Part shown: positions 28,740-38,034 of the stretch, piece by piece
How the letters are laid out: every line of letters starts with the position of its first letter
Position numbering within the stretch: position 1 is the stretch's first letter
Source of the DNA: Rhizobium leguminosarum bv. trifolii WSM1325
Lineage (GTDB): Bacteria; Pseudomonadota; Alphaproteobacteria; Rhizobiales; Rhizobiaceae
DNA: 64,000 nucleotides
NCBI GenBank assembly: GCA_000023185.1
Contig: CP001622.1
Location: 1,054,001-1,118,000, forward strand
Direction: 5' to 3'
Program-made: the position numbers and the translations under genes
The notes under the pieces: model-generated
Seen by the model: the letters and a program-made list of their open reading frames with translations, nothing else
What the model was told of the DNA's origin: nothing
Database searches by the model: none

Positions 28740-30092
28740 TCAGAGCCGCGGCAGATAGGTGCGGTAGTCGAAATCCGAAACGGTGCGCAGATGCGCAAGC
28801 GCTTCCTTGCGCTTGGTGTCGCCATAGAGCGCCTGATAGCGCGCGCCGAAGATATCGGCGATGAACGGCGAGGTGCGGAAGGTCTCGACGGCGCTGAGGA
28901 AATCATGCGTCAGTCGCGCCGTATTCGCAGGTGTGTGCGATGGCGTCGTCTCCTCACCGGGGTCGAGGTCGCCGTCGAGACCGGTGAGCATGCCGCCGAG
29001 GATCGCTGCCAGCAGCAGATAGGGATTGGCGTCGGCGCCGGCGACGCGGTGCTCGATGCGTGCGGCCGGCCCATCCTTGTCGGGGATGCGGATCGCCGTG
29101 CCGCGATGGCCGCTTCCCCAGGTCAGATCGACAGGCGCAAACGAGCCCGGCTGGAAGCGGCGGTAGGAATTGGCGAAGGGGGCGAAGATCAGCTGCGCCG
29201 CGCGCATGGAGTCGAGCAGGCCTGCTATCGCCGATTTGAGCATCTTCGGCTCGCCGCCCTTGGCATCGAGGATGTTGCGGCCTTGTCCGTCGATGATACT
29301 CGCATGCACATGCAGGCCGGAGCCGGCATGTTCGGAATAGGGTTTGGCCATGCAGGTCGATTTCAGCCCGTGCCGGCGCGCCGCCTGTTCGGCGATGCGC
29401 TTGAGATAGAGGCAATCGTCGGCGGCTGCCAGCGCGTCCGCGCGGTGCAGCAGGTTGACCTCGAACTGGCCCGGACCGAATTCCGCTGTCGTCGCATCCG
29501 CCGGCAGGTCCTGCGCTCTCGCATAGGCCCTCAGCGTCTGCAAATAGCCGTCGAGCGCGTCGACGACGCTCATGTCGTAGAGCTGAAAACCGTTCGGTTC
29601 GCCGCGAAAGGTGAGGCTTTCGGGCGGGCAGGGGCGTCCGGTTTCGCGCCAGTCTCCCGACATCACGTAAAATTCCAGCTCGGTGGCGACGACGGGCGTC
29701 AGCCCGCGCGCCGCATAGCGCTCCAGCACCGAAGCGAGGATGGCGCGCGGATCCATGAAGCTCGGGCTCCCTTCGAATTCGTGCATGGTGGCGAGCACCT
29801 GCATCGAGCCCTCGGGCGCCCAAGGCATCGGCGCCAAGCTGCGCCGGTCGGGGACGACCTTGCCGTCAGGATCGCCGATCGTCAGTGACAGGCCGGTGAT
29901 ATCGTCATTGTCGTCACCCCAGATGTCGAGCGATTGCGTCGAGGTCGGCAGGCGGATGTCCCCGGCCCAGACCTTGGCTTCGGCGCCGGGTGGAAGCTGT
30001 TTGCCGCGCAGGTCGCCGTTCATGCCGACGATCAGGATCTCGAAGCGCGGATCGCCGCCGTCGGCCTTGCCGTCCATCCTGTCGCTTGCCAT
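28740..30092 (-). CDS. Glutamine-synthetase-fold ligase, gamma-glutamylpolyamine synthetase type
   Basis: 450 residues from the ATG at 30092; a TTG at 30122 is also in frame. The catalytic set is visible: ATELEFYV, TAEFGPGQFEVNL, AGSGLHVHASI, FANSYRRFQPGS and IEHRVAGADANPYL. The sequence resembles PuuA-like GS paralogues more than GlnA, for instance in its short divergent N-terminus. It diverges from a class III aminotransferase across 81 bp, as in polyamine catabolic loci. Ligation of glutamate to putrescine or a similar amine using ATP is the inferred reaction. The substrate is not proven. Confidence 0.85.
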   Translation of the reverse strand: MASDRMDGKADGGDPRFEILIVGMNGDLRGKQLPPGAEAKVWAGDIRLPTSTQSLDIWGDDNDDITGLSLTIGDPDGKVVPDRRSLAPMPWAPEGSMQVLATMHEFEGSPSFMDPRAILASVLERYAARGLTPVVATELEFYVMSGDWRETGRPCPPESLTFRGEPNGFQLYDMSVVDALDGYLQTLRAYARAQDLPADATTAEFGPGQFEVNLLHRADALAAADDCLYLKRIAEQAARRHGLKSTCMAKPYSEHAGSGLHVHASIIDGQGRNILDAKGGEPKMLKSAIAGLLDSMRAAQLIFAPFANSYRRFQPGSFAPVDLTWGSGHRGTAIRIPDKDGPAARIEHRVAGADANPYLLLAAILGGMLTGLDGDLDPGEETTPSHTPANTARLTHDFLSAVETFRTSPFIADIFGARYQALYGDTKRKEALAHLRTVSDFDYRTYLPRL

Positions 30093-30173
30093 GACCTTGA
30101 AAATCCTCCGGGACAAGGCCAAGCTCCTATCTCATCGACATCAGCCTTTCAATCCGCGAGGGTCTTTACCACC

Positions 30174-31541
30174 ATGCCCGATACTTACCCACCTTCGAAC
30201 CTCGCCGCGATCGACGCTGCGCACCACCTGCATCCGTTCGCCGACATGAAGAAGCTGAATGCCGAGGGCGCGCGTATCATCCAGCGCGGCGAGGGCGTCT
30301 ACATCTTCGACAATCACGGCAGGAAATATCTCGATGGTTTCGCCGGCCTCTGGTGCGTCAATATTGGCTATGGCCGCCGCGAGATTGCCGATGCCGCCAC
30401 CAGGCAGATGAACGAGCTGCCCTACTACAACACCTTCTTCGGCACGACCTCGACGTCTGCGACGCTGCTGGCGCAGAAGGTCACCTCCCATGCCGGGGAA
30501 CGGTTCAACCATATCTTCTTCACCGGCTCCGGCTCGGAGGCGAACGACACCTGGTTCCGCATGGCCCGCGTCTACTGGAGCGCCATCGGCAAACCGTCGA
30601 AGAAGATCGTCATATCGAGAAGGAACGGCTATCACGGTTCGACCGTCGCCGGCGCCAGCCTCGGCGGCATGAAATACATGCATGAGCAGGGCGATCTGCC
30701 GATCCCTGGAATCGTCCATATCGGCCAGCCCTATTGGTACGGCGAGGGCGGCGATCTCTCACCCGCCGAATTCGGTCTCAAGGTTGCCCGCGAGCTCGAA
30801 GCGAAGATCGACGAACTCGGCGAGGAGAATGTCGCCGCCTTCGTCGCCGAACCCGTGCAGGGGGCTGCCGGCGTCATCATCCCGCCCGAGACCTACTGGC
30901 CGGAGATCGACCGCATCTGCAAGGCGCGCAATATCCTGCTGGTGACCGACGAGGTAATCTGCGGTTTCGGCCGTCTGGGCGCCTGGTTCGGCCACCAGTA
31001 TTTCGGCGTCGAGCCCGATCTGGCGCCGATCGCCAAGGGGCTTTCCTCCGGCTACCTGCCGATCGGCGGCGTACTCGTCAGCGACCGCATCGCCGATGTG
31101 CTGATCAACGATGTCGGCGACTTCAACCACGGTTTCACCTATTCCGGCCACCCGGTCTGCGCTGCCGCAGCCCTCGAAAACCTGCGCATCATCGAAGAGG
31201 AAAGACTGGTCGAGCGCGTGCGCGACGATATCGGCCCCTATTTCGGCAGGGCCTGGGCAGAGCTCGCAGACCATGATCTGGTCGGCGAAGCCGCCAGCAT
31301 CGGCCTGATGGGCGGACTGCAGCTTGCCGCCGAGAAGAGCACGCGCGCTCGTTATGCCAAGCCCGATCAGGTCGGTGCGCTGGTGCGCAACCACGCGCTG
31401 GCGAACGGTCTCGTGCTGCGCGCCACCGGCGACCGCATGCTCGCCTCGCCGCCGCTCGTCATCAGCCACGCCGAGGTGGACGAGATGGCGAGGATCACCA
31501 GGCTGGCGCTCGATTTGGCCTGGAAGGAACTGAAATCCTGA
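30174..31541 (+). CDS. Class III aminotransferase (putrescine/GABA/beta-alanine : pyruvate type)
   Basis: 455 residues from the ATG at 30174 (MPDTYPPSNLAAIDAAHHLHPF). PLP-site features: GSGSEANDTWFRMAR, DEVICGFGRLGAWFG, and the Schiff-base Lys in IAKGLSSGYLPIGGV. The N-terminal HHLHPFADMKKL block is typical of the SpuC/omega-aminotransferase group. It likely moves an amino group from a diamine or omega-amino acid to pyruvate, matching the diverging ligase gene. Its last 22 codons are repeated in diverged form 756 bp downstream, beyond a toxin-antitoxin cassette. Confidence 0.9.
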   Translation: MPDTYPPSNLAAIDAAHHLHPFADMKKLNAEGARIIQRGEGVYIFDNHGRKYLDGFAGLWCVNIGYGRREIADAATRQMNELPYYNTFFGTTSTSATLLAQKVTSHAGERFNHIFFTGSGSEANDTWFRMARVYWSAIGKPSKKIVISRRNGYHGSTVAGASLGGMKYMHEQGDLPIPGIVHIGQPYWYGEGGDLSPAEFGLKVARELEAKIDELGEENVAAFVAEPVQGAAGVIIPPETYWPEIDRICKARNILLVTDEVICGFGRLGAWFGHQYFGVEPDLAPIAKGLSSGYLPIGGVLVSDRIADVLINDVGDFNHGFTYSGHPVCAAAALENLRIIEEERLVERVRDDIGPYFGRAWAELADHDLVGEAASIGLMGGLQLAAEKSTRARYAKPDQVGALVRNHALANGLVLRATGDRMLASPPLVISHAEVDEMARITRLALDLAWKELKS

Positions 31542-31560
31542 TTGCGCTCAGCCCAGCTAG
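31476..31560 (+). repeat. Left copy of an 85-bp imperfect direct repeat flanking a ParDE cassette
   Basis: It covers the last 22 codons of the aminotransferase gene plus 19 bp. It matches 32232-32316 at 74 of 85 positions without gaps. The most conserved core is the stretch coding for LAWKELKS and the stop codon. See findings. Confidence 0.85.
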
Positions 31561-31566
31561 CTGGGC
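31551..31566. terminator. 16-bp perfect palindrome between aminotransferase and parE-like stop codons
   Basis: GCCCAGCTAGCTGGGC lies exactly between the two convergent stop codons and overlaps the end of the left direct repeat. It has no free loop and no long T tract. It may act as a bidirectional terminator or mark the cassette junction. Confidence 0.45.
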
Positions 31567-31884
31567 CTAAAGCTCGAAATCCTGCGACTTGATATCCTCG
31601 GCGCCATGCTTGACACGTAGGACAACGATGCGGTCGTGATAGGAGCGGTAGTAGATGCAGCGGTTCCGGTAGGGCAGGCCGCGCAGGCCTTCCGCAATGT
31701 GGTCGCGTGGAGATCCGGTGAAGTCCACTTCGGCGATCCAGGCGATCTTCGCGGTCAGGTCGGCCAGAAACTCATGCGCGTAGTGGGGGCTGCTCTCGGC
31801 GATATAGCGTCGAATATTCCGCAGATCCTCAATGGCGGATGGAGCGATAATCAGGCGTTTCGGTTTGATGGCCTTAGCTTTCGT
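31567..31884 (-). CDS. ParE/RelE-superfamily toxin, no canonical start codon
   Basis: The frame reads IKPKRLIIAPSAIEDLRNIR, then RYIAESSPHYAHEFLADL, and continues GLRGLPYRNRCIYYRSYHDRIVVLRVKHGAEDI to the stop at 31567, a complete ParE fold of about 100 residues. It opens just after an in-frame TGA at 31885-31887, and no ATG, GTG or TTG occurs before residue ~59. Translation would need a rare start (ATC, ATT, CTG or ACG) coupled to the overlapping antitoxin stop; otherwise the gene is inactive. ParE toxins poison gyrase or cleave RNA. Partner of the antitoxin directly upstream. Confidence 0.7.
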   Translation of the reverse strand, partial: TKAKAIKPKRLIIAPSAIEDLRNIRRYIAESSPHYAHEFLADLTAKIAWIAEVDFTGSPRDHIAEGLRGLPYRNRCIYYRSYHDRIVVLRVKHGAEDIKSQDFEL

Positions 31885-32125
31885 TCATGACGTCTTTGAG
31901 GAACTCCGCGCCGGTAGCGTATTCCTTGCCGAGGCCGGCTTCGATCTCGGCATCCGCCGCCTGAATATCCTTACGCAGCACCTGCATTTTCAGCTCGTGG
32001 TCGGCGAGCATACGGATGCCTGCCCGCACGGCCTCGGTTTCGGTGCCGAACCGGCCATTGCGGACAAGATCCGATAGAATCCCGTCATAGGTATCGCCAA
32101 GGGAAAAGGTTTTTGCCCGTGCCAT
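31874..32125 (-). CDS. parD: ParD-family antitoxin
   Basis: 83 residues. The N-terminal ribbon-helix-helix (ARAKTFSLGDTYDGILSDLV, then RNGRFGTETEAVRAGIRML) binds DNA, and the C-terminal acidic tail (DIQAADAEIEAGLGKEYATGAEFLKDV) wraps the toxin. It overlaps the toxin frame by 11 bp. The upstream ~105 bp are AT-rich with repeated TATTGTA/GTATTGTA steps and probably hold the autoregulated promoter. Part of the cassette between direct repeats. Confidence 0.88.
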   Translation of the reverse strand: MARAKTFSLGDTYDGILSDLVRNGRFGTETEAVRAGIRMLADHELKMQVLRKDIQAADAEIEAGLGKEYATGAEFLKDVMNES

Positions 32126-32231
32126 GTAAATTTACTCCCTGCTCTTAGTGTATGACAAATACAATACTTTTACAATATTCGAGCATGCTGGATATGGCCA
32201 ACGAGCTAATGGCTCAGCGCCTCCGAGCACA

Positions 32232-32316
32232 GTGAATGAGATAGCGAGGATCACGAAACTGGCGCTGGATTTGGCCTGGAAGGAGCTGAAATCCTGATTG
32301 TGCTCAGCCCGGCTGG
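32232..32316 (+). repeat. Right copy of the 85-bp imperfect direct repeat (aminotransferase 3'-end vestige)
   Basis: It encodes VNEIARITKLALDLAWKELK followed by Ser and the stop codon, matching the aminotransferase C-terminus at 18 of 21 residues, with no gene body in front. Its final 13 bases are also the end of the convergent glycosyltransferase gene (stop at 32304), so this copy preserves the junction between the two neighbouring genes. Confidence 0.85.
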
Positions 32317-33791
32317 TTGACCCAAGCATAGCCGAAACGGTAGCGGTCGTCGCCGCGCCCATAGAGATAGGGCACGTCGATCACCGACGCCTGCGGTGCG
32401 GACACGCCGAGATGGGTCTGCAGCCATTCAGCCATATCAGGCGGAAGAGCTTCGCTTCCCCCCCTCTGCGGGAGGAACCACACCAGGAGAAGTGGTCGCC
32501 GGCCGGTAAGATCCGGGTGGAAGCCAGGATAATCCACCGAGAGGATCGGCACGCCGGGAATATCCTGCCTGAGATTGCCGGCGAGCAGGCTGTCCCCGGC
32601 AAGGATCGCCGCCGGTTCGGCCTGTTTGCGCAAGGTTTCCAGCATTCCGGCATAAGGCCTGTTCAGCCGCTCGTAATGACCGGTGATACGTGCCGCCGCG
32701 ACGCTGCCGTAAAGGGCCGCCGGCACGCCGATCATGATGACGGCGACGATGGGCATGAAACGCCTGAACGCCCTGTCTGTCGCGACGCCCACTGCCTCGA
32801 TCTTCAGGCAGAAATAGAGCGGCAGGATGAAGAGCATCGGCACCAGCCAGCGATCCTTGATGCCGGCCGCGCCGCCGAAGACGATCAGAAGCAGAATGCC
32901 GGCGAGGAAGACGAGCATCATCCGCTCGAACAGCCGCGTCCATTCCGAACCGGCGGTCAGCGCCGGACGAAGGCTCTTGCCGAAGACGATCGCGAACACC
33001 GCCACAGTCAATCCGGCAAAGCTGATGATGGCGAGAGCCAGAGAACTGACGCCCATGGCCACCTGCGTGAGATAGCTCGCATGGCCGCTCGCGGTCATCT
33101 TCTCCAGGGTGCGTGCGGTGGCGAAATCGAGATTGTCCTTCAGCCAGAAGAGATGCGGCAGGATGATGACGAGCGCTACCGCCGCCGTCAGCACCAGCCG
33201 CCAGTCGAAGATCCGCGGCCGCAGGCGCGCATCCGAAAGCGCGGCAATCAGGGCGGCCGCCGGCAGGATCGCGAAATTATATTTAGCAAGCAGGCCGAAA
33301 CCGATGCCGATGCCGGCGATGAGATAGGAGGCAAGGCTCGGCTGCTTCAGGCTGCGGATGAAGCCGTAGAAGAAGATGCTGGCCGAGAAGAACACGGCGA
33401 CCGTGTGCGTCAGGTCGCGCTGCATCTCGAAAGCCATCTGCGGGATGGTCAGCAGTCCGAGCGTGGCGATCGCCACCAGCGCCTTGTCGCGCAGGATAAG
33501 CCGCGCGGTCAGGCTGTAGAGCACGTAGGAGCTGAACAGCAGTAGGTTCTTCACCACCGAAAGGGCGGTTAGCGAGACGCCGGCGAACTGGAAGACGGTG
33601 TATTGCAGCCAGTTGTAGAAGGGCGGCTGCGGGCCGTAGCCGGCGGCAAGCCATTGCGAGCGGAAGGCCTGTTCGGCTTCGTCGAGATCGAGAGAATGCG
33701 AGGTTGCGAGCCGCACGCCGACCTGAAGCACGAAATAGGCCGCCAGCAGGACAAAGATCCAACTCAGGCCGCGACGGTTGCTCTCGGTCAT
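32304..33791 (-). CDS. ArnT/PMT-like membrane glycosyltransferase, Rgt-type
   Basis: 495 residues. After the first membrane helix comes the GT-C catalytic loop [27 protein letters not shown], with the acidic pair of GT39/GT83 enzymes; about ten more hydrophobic segments and a periplasmic C-terminal domain ending FGYAWVNQPG follow. It is a paralogue of the genes at 33793 and 36459. In R. leguminosarum, RgtA/B/C of this type add galacturonic acid from dodecaprenyl-phosphate-GalA to the LPS core at the periplasmic face. Which Rgt this is cannot be told. One base separates it from the upstream gene. Confidence 0.87.
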   Translation of the reverse strand: MTESNRRGLSWIFVLLAAYFVLQVGVRLATSHSLDLDEAEQAFRSQWLAAGYGPQPPFYNWLQYTVFQFAGVSLTALSVVKNLLLFSSYVLYSLTARLILRDKALVAIATLGLLTIPQMAFEMQRDLTHTVAVFFSASIFFYGFIRSLKQPSLASYLIAGIGIGFGLLAKYNFAILPAAALIAALSDARLRPRIFDWRLVLTAAVALVIILPHLFWLKDNLDFATARTLEKMTASGHASYLTQVAMGVSSLALAIISFAGLTVAVFAIVFGKSLRPALTAGSEWTRLFERMMLVFLAGILLLIVFGGAAGIKDRWLVPMLFILPLYFCLKIEAVGVATDRAFRRFMPIVAVIMIGVPAALYGSVAAARITGHYERLNRPYAGMLETLRKQAEPAAILAGDSLLAGNLRQDIPGVPILSVDYPGFHPDLTGRRPLLLVWFLPQRGGSEALPPDMAEWLQTHLGVSAPQASVIDVPYLYGRGDDRYRFGYAWVNQPG

Positions 33792-33792
33792 T

Positions 33793-35292
33793 CTATTTGC
33801 TCTCCGGCCGAACCCAGGCGTAGCCGAGCGCGAAATTGTCGCCCTGGCGGCCGAAGTAATAGGGAAGCGACAGCGAGCCGATCTCCTGCAGCGCGATATC
33901 AGCCGCCGTCAGCGCCGAAGAAAAACGCTCCGGCATCACCGCATCGGCAGCCGTCGCCGTCTTCTTGCCGCGCCAGACGATCAGCACCGGCCCCTTGGCC
34001 TCGGCATAGGCCGGAATGCCCGGTGCCGGAAAATCCGGGATCACCACCGGCACATCGGGAAATTGCAGCCGCATGTTTCCGCCGATATAGGTGTCGGAAG
34101 CGATCACCAGCGCCGGTTGTGCCTGTTGCGTCATCTCGCGCGAAAAACCCGCCATCGGCACATTCGGCCGGCTGTAAGTGCCGATCAGCCCGGCGCCGAC
34201 GACGCGGAAGCCGAGTGCGATCAGCACGCAGGCCATCAGCACCGGCAACACCGGCCGGAAGCGGCGCAGCCCGGCGGAAAGGTCGAGCCCGGCCGCCTGC
34301 ATCTTCGCCAGGAAATAGATCGGCAGCACTAGCAGGAAGGGGTCGAGCCAGCGCTCGCGCACCGTGGTAGAGCCGGTGAACAGCACGATCAGAACGATGC
34401 CGGCAAGACTTGCGAGCATCATCCGCTCCATCATCGCAGTCCAGCGGTTGCCCGCCGAAAGCGCCCGGACAAAATCCCGGCGGAAGGTGGCGGCGAAGAT
34501 AGTGACCGGCAGCGCCGCAAAGGCGATGATGGCGACGAGAAAGGCGAGAAGGCCTTTGCCGATCCGCACTGCGCCGGCGGGTTCGCTGCCGGCGGCCATC
34601 TTGACCAGAGTGTCGGAGGAGGCGAATGCGAGATTGCCCTGCAGCCAGATCGCGTGCGGCAGGATGATGACGAGCGCAACAGCGATCGCTGCCAGCATGC
34701 GCCAGTCGAGCGCCCGGCGCCGCCATTCGGCATCGGGCAGGATGGCGATCAAGGCGACGACAGGCATCAGGGCGAAATTATATTTCGAGATCAGCCCGAT
34801 GCCGGTCGCAAGCCCGAGCAGCAGGTAGCTCGCCATATCGGGCCGGTCGAGCGTGCGGAAGAAGCCGTAGAGAAACAGCGAACTGGCAAAGAGCAGCGCC
34901 GTCGTGTGGGTCAGATCCTGCTGGGCCATGTAGGAGACCTGGGGCAGGGTGATCAGCGCCAGCATGCCGACGGCGGCAAGCGCCTCGTCCTTCAGCGCGC
35001 GCCGCCCGGCAAGGCCATAGAAGAGATAGGATAGGAACAGCAGGATGTTTTTCGGAACGATCAGCGCGCCGATCGACATGCCCGTCACCGAAACGACGGC
35101 ATATTGCATCCAGTTGTAGAAGGGCGGCTGCGGGCCGTAGCCGGCCAGCAGATATTGCGAGAAGAAGGATTGCTCGGCCTCGTCGAGCTCCAGCGAATGC
35201 GGAAGCGCGATGCGCAGCGCGATGTTGAGCACGAAATAGGCTGCAAGCAGCAGGCCCGCGGTTCTGATCGTCCTCGTCGCGCGCTCCAGCAT
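33793..35292 (-). CDS. ArnT/PMT-like membrane glycosyltransferase, Rgt-type
   Basis: 499 residues starting [22 protein letters not shown]. The GT-C loop is [27 protein letters not shown]. Multiple membrane helices and a C-terminal domain end in [13 protein letters not shown]. It is closest by eye to the gene at 36459 (shared MLER start, [27 protein letters not shown] and the V-P-VVIP-F-P-PG stretch). It lies 12 bp downstream of the RgtE-like gene, which would make the polyprenyl-linked donor sugar it uses. Confidence 0.87.
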   Translation of the reverse strand: MLERATRTIRTAGLLLAAYFVLNIALRIALPHSLELDEAEQSFFSQYLLAGYGPQPPFYNWMQYAVVSVTGMSIGALIVPKNILLFLSYLFYGLAGRRALKDEALAAVGMLALITLPQVSYMAQQDLTHTTALLFASSLFLYGFFRTLDRPDMASYLLLGLATGIGLISKYNFALMPVVALIAILPDAEWRRRALDWRMLAAIAVALVIILPHAIWLQGNLAFASSDTLVKMAAGSEPAGAVRIGKGLLAFLVAIIAFAALPVTIFAATFRRDFVRALSAGNRWTAMMERMMLASLAGIVLIVLFTGSTTVRERWLDPFLLVLPIYFLAKMQAAGLDLSAGLRRFRPVLPVLMACVLIALGFRVVGAGLIGTYSRPNVPMAGFSREMTQQAQPALVIASDTYIGGNMRLQFPDVPVVIPDFPAPGIPAYAEAKGPVLIVWRGKKTATAADAVMPERFSSALTAADIALQEIGSLSLPYYFGRQGDNFALGYAWVRPESK

Positions 35293-35304
35293 CGTGCTGC
35301 CGGC

Positions 35305-36321
35305 TTAGGCTTGGCTTTGATCGTCGAAGATCTGCCGCACGATATAATTCGGAGAGGCATCGTCGCGGTAATAGGTGCGCGCGATCATTTCCGCCAGGAT
35401 GCCGGTGGTGATCATCTGTACCGACGACAGCAGCAGCACGACGCCGACCATCAGCATCGGTCGCGTGCCGATGTCGTTGCCCAGGATGAATTTGTCGAAG
35501 CCGAGATAGAGCAGGATCAGCATGGCGAGCGCGCCGAGGCCGAGACCCAGCGAACCGAAGAAATGCCCCGGCCGCGCCTTGTAGCGCATGAAGAACATCA
35601 CCGACAGCAGATCGAGGATGACGCGGAAGGTGCGCGAAATGCCGTATTTCGAAACGCCGTGCTCCCGGGCATGGTGGGTGACGGCCATCTCGCCGATGCG
35701 CGAGCTCGGGACGACACCGGCGACCCAGGCGGGGATGAAGCGGTGCATCTCGCCCATCAGCTTCACCTGCTTGATGATCGAGGCACGGTAGATCTTCAGG
35801 CTGCAGCCGTAATCATGCAGCTTGACGCCGGTGATGCGGCCGATCAGGTAGTTGGCGCACCAGGAGGGGATCTTGCGCAGGAACAGGCCGTCTTTGCGGT
35901 TCTTGCGCCAGCCGACCAAGAGGTCGAGTTCACGCCGTTCCAGCTCGGAGACCATCGAAGGAATGTCCTTCGGGTCGTTCTGCAGGTCGCCGTCCATCGT
36001 CGCGATCAGGCGGCCACGGGCGGTATCGATGCCGGCCTGCATGGCGGCTGTCTGGCCGAAGTTGCGCTGCAGCTCGACGATCCTGAGCGCCAGCCCCTCG
36101 CGTCCCACATACTTGCGGGCGTTGACGAGCGTCGCATCCGTGCTGCCGTCGTCGACGAGGATCAGCTCCCAGCGATGGGGGTAGCTAACCATCGCAGCCG
36201 CGACGCGCTCGACAAGCGGGCCGACGCTTTGCTCTTCGTTGAAGATGGGCACGACCAGCGACAGTTCGAGCGATTGTACCGGATCATTCGTACCGCGAAT
36301 GGGCTCTACGGTTGTCTGCAA
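35305..36321 (-). CDS. rgtE: Polyprenyl-phosphate glycosyltransferase (GT2, ArnC/DPM-like), probable RgtE
   Basis: 338 residues. A TTG start at 36321 is favoured because GGAG lies 7-8 nt upstream and no ATG occurs before the catalytic domain; a TGA two codons before closes the frame. GT2 domain: LSLVVPIFNEEQSVGPLVERV, then MDGDLQNDPKD, the DxD-like nucleotide-sugar site, and GWRKNRKDG. Two C-terminal membrane helices (~240-310) anchor it. With three ArnT-like transferases around it, the best fit is RgtE, which makes dodecaprenyl-phosphate-galacturonate. An ordinary dolichol-phosphate-mannose-like synthase is the alternative. Confidence 0.82.
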   Translation of the reverse strand: MQTTVEPIRGTNDPVQSLELSLVVPIFNEEQSVGPLVERVAAAMVSYPHRWELILVDDGSTDATLVNARKYVGREGLALRIVELQRNFGQTAAMQAGIDTARGRLIATMDGDLQNDPKDIPSMVSELERRELDLLVGWRKNRKDGLFLRKIPSWCANYLIGRITGVKLHDYGCSLKIYRASIIKQVKLMGEMHRFIPAWVAGVVPSSRIGEMAVTHHAREHGVSKYGISRTFRVILDLLSVMFFMRYKARPGHFFGSLGLGLGALAMLILLYLGFDKFILGNDIGTRPMLMVGVVLLLSSVQMITTGILAEMIARTYYRDDASPNYIVRQIFDDQSQA

Positions 36322-36441
36322 CTTTCATCTCCAAAAGGCCGGACGGCCGAGCAATCTTTACTGCTGCCGCCGCACTTGCGGAAGGCTACTACATGAAGTG
36401 TCCGCCGGTTGCCAGCGGGCAATGCCGGTTTCCCGCAATCG
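36304..36441. repeat. Left copy of a duplicated rgtE/ybhN 5' junction
   Basis: It contains the real 5' end of the rgtE-like gene and, diverging from it, a dead copy of the YbhN-family gene start: CTACTACATGAAG at 36388-36398 and about 14 further degenerate codons. It resembles 38035-38174, where the reverse holds (live ybhN start, dead rgtE start). Confidence 0.75.
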
Positions 36442-36458
36442 GCTGATCTGCCGGGGCG

Positions 36459-37952
36459 CTATTTCGCGCCGCCGTCCACCCAGGAGTAACCAATGGAGAA
36501 GCTGCGTTTGCCGTCACCGAAGAGATAGGGCAGCGTCAGCGTCTTCAACTCTGGCAGATGAATGCCCGATTTGACGAGGTCATTGGCGAAGCCGGGGGAA
36601 ATTGTTGGATCATCTGCGGTCTCGCCGCGCCAGATAACCAGCACCGGCCCCTTCGCGTCAGCATATTCGGGAACTCCGGGACCGGGGAAGAACGGGATCA
36701 CGACGGGAACGTCGGGAAACTTTAGCCGCATGTTGCCGGCAACGAACTTGGTTCCCGCCACGATCAGAACCGGCTTGCGGGTCGCGGTCAATTCAGCAAC
36801 GTAGCCGGAAAAGGGTACGTTCGTTCTCGTATAAGTGCCGATATATTGAATGCCGGCGATCCGGAAAAGAAGGATCGACAGGATGACGACCATGAAGACC
36901 GGCACCACCGGCCGGAAGCGCGCAAGACCGGCGGAAAGATCGAGGTCTGCGGTTTCCAGTTTCAGGAACAGATAGATCAGCAGGACGAGCAGGCATGGGT
37001 CGAGCCAGCGCTCGTGGATATCGCTCGCGCCGGCGAAGAGGATCACGCCGACGAAGGCGAGCAGGCTGATGACCATCATCCGCTCGATCACCCGGATCAT
37101 CGGGCTGGAAGAGGAGAGCGCGCGAAAGAAGTTGCGCCGGAAGGCGGCCGCGATCAGAACGATCGGCAATGCGACGAAGCCGAGGACGGCGATGACGAGA
37201 GACAGCAGTCCTTGCCCGATGCGGGGGAGGCCGGCCGGGGCCAGGTGTTCGGCAGTCATCCGCTCCAGCGTCGGCGCAGAGGCGCTGGCAAGATTGTCAG
37301 GCAGCCAGAGCGCATGCGGCAGCACGATCAGAATGGCAAGGACGGCGGCCGGCAGCAAACGCCAGTCGATGAGCCGGCTGCGCCATTCCCGCTCTGGCAG
37401 CACGGCGACGAGAGCAGCAAATGGCAGGATGGCGAAATTATACTTCGAGATGAGCCCGATGCCCGTGGCGATGCCGATGAGGAGATAGCTCCCGATCGTC
37501 GGCTGGCGCAGCGTGCGGAAAAAACCGAAGAGGAAGAGCGAGGTCGCAAACAGCAGGGCAACCGTATGGGTCAGTTCGCGCTGCGCCATCAGGCCGACCT
37601 GCGGCAGAGTAATCAGGCTCAACATGGCGACGGCTGCGAGCGAACGGCTCTTCAGTACCTCGCGGGCAGCAAGCCCGTAGAAGAGATAACAGCCGAAGAG
37701 GATGATGTTCTTGGGCACCGAGAGCACCCACATCGATATGCCGGTCACCGAAACGATGGCATATTGGATCCAGTTGTAGAAGGGCGGCTGCGGGCCGTAG
37801 CCGGCAAGCAGGTATTGCGAGTAGAAGGATTGCTCCGCCTCGTCGAGATCGAGCGTATGCGGCAAGGCGATGCGAAGCGCGATGTTCAGCAGGAAATAGC
37901 CTGCCAGAAAAATACTTGCGCTCGTAATGCTTTTGGTAATCCGCTCCAACAT
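36459..37952 (-). CDS. ArnT/PMT-like membrane glycosyltransferase, Rgt-type, duplicated copy
   Basis: 497 residues from the ATG at 37952 ([22 protein letters not shown]), which has GGAG 5 nt upstream and matches its paralogue's start; a longer frame to 37985 is rejected. The GT-C loop is [27 protein letters not shown]. Multiple membrane helices; C-terminus [12 protein letters not shown]. It is flanked by two copies of the rgtE/ybhN 5' junction, suggesting it arose by tandem duplication of the transferase-rgtE block with loss of the second rgtE. Function as for the other Rgt-type transferases. Confidence 0.87.
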   Translation of the reverse strand: MLERITKSITSASIFLAGYFLLNIALRIALPHTLDLDEAEQSFYSQYLLAGYGPQPPFYNWIQYAIVSVTGISMWVLSVPKNIILFGCYLFYGLAAREVLKSRSLAAVAMLSLITLPQVGLMAQRELTHTVALLFATSLFLFGFFRTLRQPTIGSYLLIGIATGIGLISKYNFAILPFAALVAVLPEREWRSRLIDWRLLPAAVLAILIVLPHALWLPDNLASASAPTLERMTAEHLAPAGLPRIGQGLLSLVIAVLGFVALPIVLIAAAFRRNFFRALSSSSPMIRVIERMMVISLLAFVGVILFAGASDIHERWLDPCLLVLLIYLFLKLETADLDLSAGLARFRPVVPVFMVVILSILLFRIAGIQYIGTYTRTNVPFSGYVAELTATRKPVLIVAGTKFVAGNMRLKFPDVPVVIPFFPGPGVPEYADAKGPVLVIWRGETADDPTISPGFANDLVKSGIHLPELKTLTLPYLFGDGKRSFSIGYSWVDGGAK

Positions 37953-38034
37953 CGTCTCCACGTCAAGCCGGCAAGGCGCCGTCACGGCGCTCGGATCGTC
38001 GGCGTGGAAGCCTGTTCGCCACCGCCGCCATCAA

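Noticed and set aside
29934..30173. N-terminal extension of the class III aminotransferase
   Set aside because: It would overlap the divergent ligase gene, and the family N-terminus starts at the ATG at 30174.
32132..32362. Minus-strand 76-codon frame between parD and the glycosyltransferase
   Set aside because: It overlaps both the aminotransferase-derived repeat and the real end of the glycosyltransferase gene and has no coding features.
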